Below, in pieces: positions 44,797 through 51,974 of a stretch of DNA of 64,000 bases. Position 1 is the stretch's first letter, and every line of letters starts with the position of its first letter. A program made the translations under genes and the position numbers. The notes below the pieces were generated by a model. That model worked only from the letters and a program-made list of their open reading frames with translations, was not told where the DNA came from and did not search any database. Origin of the DNA: Paenibacillus rubinfantis (GTDB taxonomy: Bacteria; Bacillota; Bacilli; Paenibacillales; Paenibacillaceae). The stretch spans positions 1,282,452 through 1,346,451 of the forward strand of contig NZ_LN909066.1 in assembly GCF_001486505.1 (NCBI RefSeq), read 5' to 3'.

Positions 44797-44830
44797 GGTT
44801 GTACCTGGGCAAACTTTTTTTCCCCATATA
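44797..44830 (+). promoter_or_regulatory. Candidate split-sigma promoter of the YvrJ-like gene
   Basis: GGTTGT, 19 nt, then CCCCATATA, ending ~35 bp before the start codon. Block sequence and spacing match the divergent promoter of the sigma operon (GGTTGT-N19-CCCYATA). Confidence 0.55.
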
Positions 44831-44865
44831 GTGAAGGGCCCAATAAAACCAAGGAGGTAACAAAT

Positions 44866-45075
44866 ATGCAGGTTGCGGATATTGTGTCGTTGGTTGCCAA
44901 TGTAGGTTTTCCGGTCACGCTTTGCTTCATCCTGATCAAATATGTGCTGCAAACCGTCGGCGATAAACTGGGAAAAATCGAGGCTTCCCTGCAGGCCCTC
45001 TCCGAGGAGGTGCAACGGCTGGACGATATGCTGGACGAAGACCGTCAGCCCTCCGGAGCCTCTGGCGGAAAGTAA
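44866..45075 (+). CDS. YvrJ-family small membrane protein
   Basis: 69-aa protein with one N-terminal membrane helix ('LVANVGFPVTLCFILIKYVL', ~8-27). It continues as a charged helix ('GDKLGKIEASLQALSEEVQRLDDML') and a short Ser/Gly tail. This is the YvrJ layout (hydrophobic 'VGFP' helix followed by coiled coil), and YvrJ is next to and controlled by SigO/RsoA in B. subtilis. Ribosome site AAGGAGGTAACAAAT is near-perfect. Role unknown; holin-like or envelope-stress functions have been suggested by size only. Confidence 0.8.
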   Translation: MQVADIVSLVANVGFPVTLCFILIKYVLQTVGDKLGKIEASLQALSEEVQRLDDMLDEDRQPSGASGGK

Positions 45076-45187
45076 TCTAGGAAACTGTGAAAATCCTCAG
45101 ACAGAAGGTTGTACCGCAGAAGCGGGCGAAAAACGCCCCTATTTATATCTATGACGGGCCCGGCAGAGTTAGAACGTTTGATGTCAG

Positions 45188-45251
45188 AAAAAAAGCCTCA
45201 TGCCCGCTATCCCTTTGGCTCAGAGGGCTTAGCGTAGCATGAGGCTTTTGT
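45188..45251 (-). terminator. Terminator between YvrJ-like and GH18 genes
   Basis: AAAAGCCTCATGC pairs perfectly with GCATGAGGCTTTT around a ~36-nt inner region that contains further partial pairing. The minus side is followed by seven T, so it serves the GH18 gene best and may also stop the YvrJ-like transcript. Confidence 0.8.
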
Positions 45252-45283
45252 TGAGTTTGGGCGATGCGATCAGGTATTCCCGT

Positions 45284-46321
45284 TTACAATTCGGTCAGCC
45301 CTTGGTGTAAGGCATTCAGCAGCCGGTGTGTCCGATCGCAGCCGTACTCCCAGAACATCACTCCGGCCAGTTCCTGCGCCTTCACGTATTCGCATTTACA
45401 GCGAATCGATGCTTCATCGTCGTAGGAGATAAACGTTTGGCCGTCGAACAAATACGGCGCTTTCGCTTCCTCATCCCAGTAACGGACAAATCCGTTCTGG
45501 TCGATATACTCAGCGGCCAGCGTTGTAAATTCCGGGCCGTACCCACCCGGACCAGGGGACATTTGGTACAGTCCCCGGTTGATGTTCGGTACGTCCTTCC
45601 ACATGCGTGAATAAAACGCCGCGCCGATGACAATTTTCTCCTTGGGCACCCCGGCTTGGACAAACAGGTTCACCGAAGCGTCAACGCTGATGCGGAACAG
45701 ATCCCCGGTTCCTGTGTACAGATTGGTGTGATGCCCGGTCAACGTCTGGAAACCGCCGCGCATATCGTACGTCATCAACTGGACAAAGTCGAGATAACGC
45801 TGAACCTCGGCCATCTCCGTACCGTCGATGTAATATTGGTCCGCGCCTGCAGCGATCGTCAGCCCATAATGACGGCCGTCCCGCTGGCCTTGCCGGTCCA
45901 GCGCCTCCCTTATCGTCCGCAGCAGCAACGTGAAATTCGCCTTGTCATCTGGACTGGCGGCAATACCTGCTTCGGCATAACAAGGGTACTCCCAGTCCAG
46001 GTCAATCCCGTCAAGCGCATACTCCGTAACCGCCCGGATCGCCGACTCGGCCATCGCCTGCCGGCCCGCTTCCGTCGAAGCCGCTTCCGAGAAGCCGCCG
46101 GCGCTCCAGCCGCCTACGGACAGCAGGACTGTCAACCCGGGATGCTCCTGTTTCAGCTCGGGCAGCAGCCCCAAGTTCTGCAGATGTCCCGTTTCGATCC
46201 GATCTTCTCGCACATGGCCAAAAGCGATATTCATGTGGGTCAGCTTCAGCAACTCTTCCTTTGGTAATTCAGGGAGGTGACGGTCGCTTACATAACCCGC
46301 CACCACATAGTTCCGGCTCAT
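45284..46321 (-). CDS. GH18 glycosidase (chitinase or endo-N-acetylglucosaminidase type), cytoplasmic
   Basis: 345-aa GH18 TIM barrel. The catalytic signature DGIDLDWEYP ends with the acid/base Glu111; 'LSVGGWS' (~67) and the closing 'GVMFWEYGCD' (Trp of the substrate pocket) are also typical. No signal peptide and no binding module, so it acts inside the cell on imported GlcNAc-containing fragments. Ribosome site GGGAGGAG. It is the last gene of a run with a transglutaminase-fold protein, a CBM9-like protein and a fucosidase, which suggests handling of fucosylated or N-acetylated glycans. Confidence 0.9.
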   Translation of the reverse strand: MSRNYVVAGYVSDRHLPELPKEELLKLTHMNIAFGHVREDRIETGHLQNLGLLPELKQEHPGLTVLLSVGGWSAGGFSEAASTEAGRQAMAESAIRAVTEYALDGIDLDWEYPCYAEAGIAASPDDKANFTLLLRTIREALDRQGQRDGRHYGLTIAAGADQYYIDGTEMAEVQRYLDFVQLMTYDMRGGFQTLTGHHTNLYTGTGDLFRISVDASVNLFVQAGVPKEKIVIGAAFYSRMWKDVPNINRGLYQMSPGPGGYGPEFTTLAAEYIDQNGFVRYWDEEAKAPYLFDGQTFISYDDEASIRCKCEYVKAQELAGVMFWEYGCDRTHRLLNALHQGLTEL

Positions 46322-46377
46322 TTGGCGCTCCTCCCTTTGCTTGCGCGGCTATCGGCGCAAAGCGATCGTCGATTTTC

Positions 46378-49050
46378 CTATTCCAGCTCGCTTAACACTT
46401 GCAGCGCTTCCTTGCCGCTTCCCGGTTTATAACCGGATTGCATGTAACGGATATTCCCCTCGCGGTCCAGCGCAAACAGATGCGGGAAGCCCCCGCTCCC
46501 CAGTGAGATGCCGGCATCGGTTAACCGCTGGAGCGCCGCGTGGCCGGAATCCCCCACGAACACCGTTCCTCCCGGCAAGCCTGCAGCCGAGGAGTCAGGG
46601 GGAGTCGGGGCCGGCTTGCCTTCGTCACTGCCGAGGACAAAAACAACCGGGATTCCAAGAACATCAAACGTCTCTGCGAGTTCTCCCGTTTCACGCAACA
46701 GATGCTTGGAAGGCTCCCGATCTGGCTCCAGCCAAGCGACCATCGCCCCGCGTTCTCCTTGACACAACGCCCCCAGCGTTGTCGTCGTTCCGTCCGCCCG
46801 CCACAGCGGGATCTGCGGATCGGGGGTCCCGTACACCGGGATATACAGTGAAGGAGCCGGGAAGCCAAGCATAACCTCGGTCTCCGCATACTCGGCAACC
46901 CGGCAGTACGTCATCCGTCCCAGCACGGTGCCGTCTTTTAGCCGTACACCTGAGGTGATCCGGTAATCCCCCGGCTCCACCTCAAACGCCGTATCGTACA
47001 CATCGGTTTTGCCGTGTGGGTACAGCAGCGTTTTGTAGAACCCGTTCTCAAGCCGGGCGAGGGTGAAGTTCTCCATGTACGAAGCGGCCGGCGCGTCCGT
47101 ACGGCCATCGTCTTCACGGCGCAAGCGCAGCCGCCCGGTATTGCGGCGCTTCTCCGCCTCCTCGCGAATCGGCCCCAGTCCGGCGTCCACCCACGCTCCG
47201 CCCGCATAATACTGCGGCTTCTGCTCACTGGGATGCAGCCTTGCCGGAATGCCGAAGCTCCGGCATAACGCGACGAACAGGATGTCCAGAGAGCCTTTGT
47301 CGGCGATCCGCAGTTGGAACGTGCCCAGCGGTCCCGCTTTGCCGCGCAGGTTCCCGGGCCCCTCGCGCAGCTCCCAGCCATCGTTCAGCAACTGGGCAAT
47401 GCGGGAAGGATCCGCTTGATAGAAGGCCAGTTCCGCTTCGGTAAAGCGGGCCTGCAACGCTTTTCGGTAAGGGGTGAGCATCTCAAACAATACACGCGGG
47501 CACATCACGTACGGCACAAAGATCTCCCGGTTGTATGAATCCTTCCAAAGCAGCGATCCGGCCAAATGGTCGTCCAGCGTGTCCCGCATCGTATCGGTCA
47601 AATCCTTCTCCCGCAAACTTTCCAGCAGGAGCAGCGGCCACTCCCCGTGCTCCGAAACGCGCTCCTCCAGGAAAGCAGCGATCTCCCGGCTGTTGCCACG
47701 GGCCGGCTCCAGCACCTTCCATACCCGCTCCGCCGGTAATCCGAGTTGGACGGCAAGCTGCTCCGCGTCCGCCTCCGTCAGGAAGGTCTCCTCATAAGCC
47801 CGGCGGATTGCAGCCCCTTCAGCTACCCGCTCTTCATGACGCTGAAGCTGCTCCGCAGAGAGCGGCTCCGATTCCGGTCCGTCCAGCTCCGGCGGAGGCA
47901 CCATCTCGAAATCCTCCGTTCCGATGGGCTGCTCCGATACCGCTCCGCTTAACACGACCTTAAACCGGTCGCCATCGGAGATGCGGATTTTACGTTGGCC
48001 CCAAGCCCAGGGTTCGGCTCCAACCCCGCCCTCGGTTCCGGCTCCAGCTCCGTTCCGTACGGCCCGGACGATCAGGTCGCCGTAACCCGTCGTAAACCGA
48101 ACCTCGCCCCGCTCATCCGTCACCAGCTCGGCCAGCGGAAACAGCTCGGCATAGTTGTACAGCTGGAACTGCACCCTTGCTCCGGCCGCCGGCGTGCCAT
48201 TCGGCTCCTTCACCTCCACGGTAATCGTGCGGGTAGGGGCATAGTTCGCCAGCAAATTCAGCTCCGCATACGGCCCGCCCTTCACGGTAATTTCCTCCGG
48301 TCCGGGATAGGTCGCCGGAACGCGGGTGTGAACCAGCATCGCCCGGCGCGCCGGCCCGCTAAACCAGCCCTGGTCCAGGCGGGCTTCCGGCTCACAGGCG
48401 CCGATGTAATGCCATGTGCCGTCGGCCCAAGCCTCAACCCAGGCATGGTTATCGTCGCAGTGCGCCCAGCGCGGCGTGTAGCACTGACGCGCGGGAATGC
48501 CGATACTGCGCAGCGCCGCGACCGCCAGCGTCGACTCCTCGCCGCAGCGCCCGCGCGCGTTGCGGATCATCCCCAGCGGCGACAAGGTGCGCAGATCGCT
48601 GCCGATGTAGGTGGCTTTTTCATGACACCAGTAATTCGCCTCGAGGATCGCCTCCGCCATCGACAATCCCGCCGTCCGCGGCCCCAGCTCGGTATAAATC
48701 ACTTCGCGGAAATCCTCAAGGTTCTCGGTATTCACCCGAGCCGGCAGCACAAAATGCAAGAACAACGGATCCGGCACCCGTTCGCCCCAAGCCACCTGTT
48801 TACGTACGGCAAGCGCCTGCCGGACATGGGCCAGGAACAACGAGCCGTCGTAATCGGCCAGATCGTTCAGCGGCATATGCACGTACAGGAATTTCAAGGC
48901 CCAAGTCTCTTCCGCGGTTAAAGGTCCGTCAAATACGCCAAACAGCTCCTTCTCCCGACCCCGACCCAGCTCCCGGATCTCCGCAAACCTGCGTTCAATT
49001 TGCTCCAGCTCTTGTTCGCTCAACGAAAACGCCGGTGTCTCCACGCTCAT
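46378..49050 (-). CDS. Large cytoplasmic transglutaminase-fold protein
   Basis: 890-aa protein. Residues ~140-220 hold a transglutaminase core: Cys169 in 'GRCGEES', 'ALRSIGIPARQCYTPRW', His202 in 'DDNHAWVEAW' and 'GTWHYIGACEPE'. A carboxypeptidase-regulatory-like beta domain follows (~272-365). At ~590-640, 'LDILFVALCRSFGIPARLHPSEQKPQYYAGGAWVDA' looks like a second transglutaminase core lacking the Cys and His. The last ~170 residues resemble a thioredoxin fold ('GTPDPQIPLWRADG' to 'HLFALDREGNI'). No signal peptide. It starts directly at the stop of the CBM9-like gene. Catalysis could be peptide or glycopeptide amide hydrolysis; the substrate is unknown. Confidence 0.82.
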   Translation of the reverse strand: MSVETPAFSLSEQELEQIERRFAEIRELGRGREKELFGVFDGPLTAEETWALKFLYVHMPLNDLADYDGSLFLAHVRQALAVRKQVAWGERVPDPLFLHFVLPARVNTENLEDFREVIYTELGPRTAGLSMAEAILEANYWCHEKATYIGSDLRTLSPLGMIRNARGRCGEESTLAVAALRSIGIPARQCYTPRWAHCDDNHAWVEAWADGTWHYIGACEPEARLDQGWFSGPARRAMLVHTRVPATYPGPEEITVKGGPYAELNLLANYAPTRTITVEVKEPNGTPAAGARVQFQLYNYAELFPLAELVTDERGEVRFTTGYGDLIVRAVRNGAGAGTEGGVGAEPWAWGQRKIRISDGDRFKVVLSGAVSEQPIGTEDFEMVPPPELDGPESEPLSAEQLQRHEERVAEGAAIRRAYEETFLTEADAEQLAVQLGLPAERVWKVLEPARGNSREIAAFLEERVSEHGEWPLLLLESLREKDLTDTMRDTLDDHLAGSLLWKDSYNREIFVPYVMCPRVLFEMLTPYRKALQARFTEAELAFYQADPSRIAQLLNDGWELREGPGNLRGKAGPLGTFQLRIADKGSLDILFVALCRSFGIPARLHPSEQKPQYYAGGAWVDAGLGPIREEAEKRRNTGRLRLRREDDGRTDAPAASYMENFTLARLENGFYKTLLYPHGKTDVYDTAFEVEPGDYRITSGVRLKDGTVLGRMTYCRVAEYAETEVMLGFPAPSLYIPVYGTPDPQIPLWRADGTTTTLGALCQGERGAMVAWLEPDREPSKHLLRETGELAETFDVLGIPVVFVLGSDEGKPAPTPPDSSAAGLPGGTVFVGDSGHAALQRLTDAGISLGSGGFPHLFALDREGNIRYMQSGYKPGSGKEALQVLSELE

Positions 49051-50139
49051 CTACGATCGCTCCTTCCACAGTTTTCCGTCTTCCCGGATATAAAAGCTTC
49101 CACGACCGTCCGAAGCCGGCGCGGAAATCTCAAATCTCTGGCCTGCTGCCTCGATCGTCGGTCGAATGCGAAACGACTCTCTTTCTTCGGCGCTGATGAG
49201 CTCCGTGAACTCCGCCGTAAATCGGCCATGCTGGGCATAATGGTTCCGCTGCCGGTAATACAATCGGCGCAGCTCCCATTTGATGAACTCGTCCTGCGGC
49301 AGCGGGAACCCGGTTAATCCGCCGTCCGCGCAGTCTGCACCATCCGCACCACCAGCTCCTTCGGCATCTTCGTCCGCAAAGACCACATACCCCCACAGCT
49401 CGGGATAATGCATGTTCACGATCCCCTGCGGAGACCAAACCCAGTTGTCCTCGGGATAAGGCTTCCCGGTCGCCGGGTTAATTTGCTTGACGTACCGGCC
49501 ATCCTGGACCTCCACTCGCCATTCCACCCGGGAAAAATTCACCCGCCAGAACTCGCCCGGCACCGGAGCGCGCCCTTCCGGCGCGCATTCGCGTAGCGCG
49601 GCCCACGGCAGCGCCACCTCTACGCTCCATAGTCGGTTCCTCGCACCCGGTTGGTTCAGCTCTCCGTCGATATACACCGCGGTGCGTAGCCCGTGAATAT
49701 CCCAACCGTTCACCGGCGGCCCGCCGTCCCGATATGGCTTGACCAGCAGCAAATCCCATACCGTATTCAGCGCGTTGATTTCGAATTCATAATACAGGTG
49801 GCTGTCGCCATCCGGATCGATGAAGATTTCAAAATCGTTGTCATGAAAAATCACCGAATCCCGTTCCGTCAGCGTCGCCCAAATTTCGTCCTCCTCCATT
49901 TCGGCGGCCACGTAGAAGTATTCGTCATCCCACAGCATCTTCGCCCGCGTCCGCTTACCCGGCTTGGGCCGCAGATCGCCTTCGATATCCACGAAATCGT
50001 CGGTCCATGCGGCGGCCTCCCAGAACGGCTTGTCGATCCGCCCGTCCAGATCAAGTGGCCCGGTGATGGCCCGCTTGCAGACATAGGTTTTTGGCGCAAA
50101 TTCGATCGCCGGTTCAGGCACTTCGCTGTAATTCCCCAT
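49051..50139 (-). CDS. Carbohydrate-binding family 9-like protein, cytoplasmic
   Basis: 362-aa protein. Residues ~20-230 form a CBM9/DOMON-like beta sandwich ('LDLDGRIDKPFWEAAAWTDDFVDIEGD', 'AKMLWDDEYFYVAAEMEEDEIWA', 'DNDFEIFIDPDGDSHLYYEFEINALNTVWDLLL'), the form found in stand-alone CBM9-like proteins. An acidic Gly/Ala/Asp linker and a ~90-residue tail follow. The frame is open 14 codons upstream, but CAGGAGGAGAAAACG marks the chosen ATG. It has no signal peptide. The next gene starts at the base after its stop, so the two products are made together and may act as a complex. Confidence 0.85.
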   Translation of the reverse strand: MGNYSEVPEPAIEFAPKTYVCKRAITGPLDLDGRIDKPFWEAAAWTDDFVDIEGDLRPKPGKRTRAKMLWDDEYFYVAAEMEEDEIWATLTERDSVIFHDNDFEIFIDPDGDSHLYYEFEINALNTVWDLLLVKPYRDGGPPVNGWDIHGLRTAVYIDGELNQPGARNRLWSVEVALPWAALRECAPEGRAPVPGEFWRVNFSRVEWRVEVQDGRYVKQINPATGKPYPEDNWVWSPQGIVNMHYPELWGYVVFADEDAEGAGGADGADCADGGLTGFPLPQDEFIKWELRRLYYRQRNHYAQHGRFTAEFTELISAEERESFRIRPTIEAAGQRFEISAPASDGRGSFYIREDGKLWKERS

Positions 50140-50192
50140 CGTTTTCTCCTCCTGAATGATGTAAGGTCTCGGTCCCGCCACCCATCCTTACG

Positions 50193-50377
50193 CTAACGGA
50201 CCTCAACGCCGTTATTTCGATGAAAAGCCCGGTGATCAGCATCTAACGGACCCAGTTGACCTTATTTGGCGGTTTGGAGCACCTATTCAGCCCATTCCGT
50301 GCCGATAACGGCTCTCCAGTCCGTTAAAAACCAAATTGGCGTCTTTTCCAGCCAATAAGGTCTTTCAGGTCCGTTAC
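50193..50377. repeat. Array E: second 185-bp element of CTAACGGACC modules
   Basis: Forward modules start at 50193 and 50243; inverted modules end at 50327 and 50377. Spacing (50-60-50 between centres), total length (185 bp) and orientation (two forward, two inverted) are the same as at 42.0-42.2 kb, although the spacers between modules are not recognisably alike. It fills most of the gap downstream of the fucosidase gene. The ~85 bp after it hold only a GC-rich stretch with GCGCACAGC repeats. Confidence 0.85.
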
Positions 50378-50463
50378 GACGCACATCCCCCAAGGCGGCT
50401 CCCTCCTCCCGCGCGCAGCGCACAGCGCACAGCGTCCAGCGAGGCAAAAAGCCACCCCGCCCA

Positions 50464-51912
50464 TCACCGGATGCGCAGCACGATCGCGATCGGCGGCACT
50501 TCCCCCTGCCGCACGGCGTCCGGCAAGCGCACCGCCACCCCGCCCTCCGGCGTCGGGCGGAAGTCCAGCCCCTCGGCACCGCCAACGAGGTCGATTCGGC
50601 CGATGCCCGAGGCGGGAAGCGGCAGATGCAGTTCCTCCGCTATCCCCTCGGCGGCCTCCTCTGGCACCAATGCTAACGCGTACCTCGTCTCTCCCTTACG
50701 GGTGAAGAACACGTTTTCGGAAGCGTACGGCTCGCAAATCCGCGTGCCGTAAATCGCTTCGCCGTGCACCTTCAGCCATTCGCCTAGCCCTTTCATCCGC
50801 TCGAGCGCCGATCTCGGCAGTCGCCCGTCCGGCTGCGGCCCCACGTTCAGCGCCAGATTGCCGCCCTTTGCAACGATTTCAACGAGCAGGTGAACCAGCT
50901 CGCGAACGGATTTGTAGCTGTCGTTGAAGCTGAACGAGAACGAATGTCCCATCGTGATACAGCTCTCCCATGGGACAGTGAGCGGCCGCTCCGGCACGGT
51001 TTGCTCCGGCGTGATCAGGTTCTCGTACGGCCCGCCGACCGTCCGATCTGCGGTCAGCAGCCAAGGCTGAAGCTGCCGCGCCTTCTCCACCACCTCGCCG
51101 AGTCGGATATCCTGGTTGCGGCGAGCATTCACCCACCCGGCATCCAGCCACAGCATATCGATGCGGCCGTACTTCGTCATCAGCTCCATAATTTGCTGAT
51201 GGGTAAATTGAACAAACCGTTCCCACAGCCAAGGGTACCGCTGCGGATCGTACGAGGGCCCGCGCCACATGCGGCTCCCCCGCTCCATACCCGGCGCCCA
51301 ATAATACGGCGTATGCCAGTCCGCCTTGGAGAAATAAGCAGAGATCGCCAAGCCTTCGGCGCGGAATGCATCAAACAGCTCCCGGCAGATGTCCGCATAA
51401 CGGTGCGTATGAAACGGACAATCCGGTCCGGTGATCCGGTAGTCGGTTGTATGGGTATCCCACATGCAGAATCCGTCATGATGCTTGGTCGTAAACGTCA
51501 AATACTTAAACCCGCCCTCGGCCGCGGCCTTCGCCCATAACTCAGGTTGAAAACGGATCGGATGAAACGTACGGTTCAAATCAAAATATTCCTGTTTAAA
51601 CCGTTCCATGTCTTCCGTCCAGTCGATGTCGTTTCGGGACCAATCCCCGTCCTCGTCGCTTAACGCCCAGGACTCCACCAGTCCGAGCTGGGAGTATGGG
51701 CCCCAGTGCATCATCAGGCCCAGCTTCTGATCCTGGAACCATTCCAGGCGCTCCAGAATCACCGGATCCTCCGGCTTCACCCAATTTCGTTCGCTGCTGT
51801 AGTTGTGCACGCCTTGCTCCACCGCCGGTTCAGCCGCAAAAGGCGCCTCGGAAGGCGCCTCGGTCTGCGGCTCGGCCGATGGCTCCAGGTTCGCGATTTT
51901 CTCCTCGCTCAT
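50464..51912 (-). CDS. Alpha-L-fucosidase, GH29
   Basis: 482-aa retaining exo-fucosidase. Substrate-pocket motifs are 'GLMMHWGPYS' (~65), 'TTKHHDGFCMWDT' (His144-His145-Asp146) and the predicted nucleophile Asp257 in 'IDMLWLDAGW'; 'GGNLALNVGPQPDGR' (~350) is also typical. The first ~40 residues are an acidic, Pro/Ala/Glu-rich extension, not a signal peptide, so the enzyme is cytoplasmic. Strong ribosome site GGAGG before ATG. It follows the sugar-binding lipoprotein gene after 62 bp, suggesting the importer brings in fucosylated oligosaccharides. Confidence 0.92.
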   Translation of the reverse strand: MSEEKIANLEPSAEPQTEAPSEAPFAAEPAVEQGVHNYSSERNWVKPEDPVILERLEWFQDQKLGLMMHWGPYSQLGLVESWALSDEDGDWSRNDIDWTEDMERFKQEYFDLNRTFHPIRFQPELWAKAAAEGGFKYLTFTTKHHDGFCMWDTHTTDYRITGPDCPFHTHRYADICRELFDAFRAEGLAISAYFSKADWHTPYYWAPGMERGSRMWRGPSYDPQRYPWLWERFVQFTHQQIMELMTKYGRIDMLWLDAGWVNARRNQDIRLGEVVEKARQLQPWLLTADRTVGGPYENLITPEQTVPERPLTVPWESCITMGHSFSFSFNDSYKSVRELVHLLVEIVAKGGNLALNVGPQPDGRLPRSALERMKGLGEWLKVHGEAIYGTRICEPYASENVFFTRKGETRYALALVPEEAAEGIAEELHLPLPASGIGRIDLVGGAEGLDFRPTPEGGVAVRLPDAVRQGEVPPIAIVLRIR

Positions 51913-51974
51913 GGATGCCTCCTTATCTCGGTCCGAAAATGTAAAATAAACAGTTCAACATGTGAATATCAGGT

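Noticed and set aside
45106-45150. Third copy of the split-sigma promoter motif (GGTTGTACC followed by CCCCTATTTATA)
   Set aside because: The spacing is about 23 nt instead of 19 and no gene starts downstream before the terminator.
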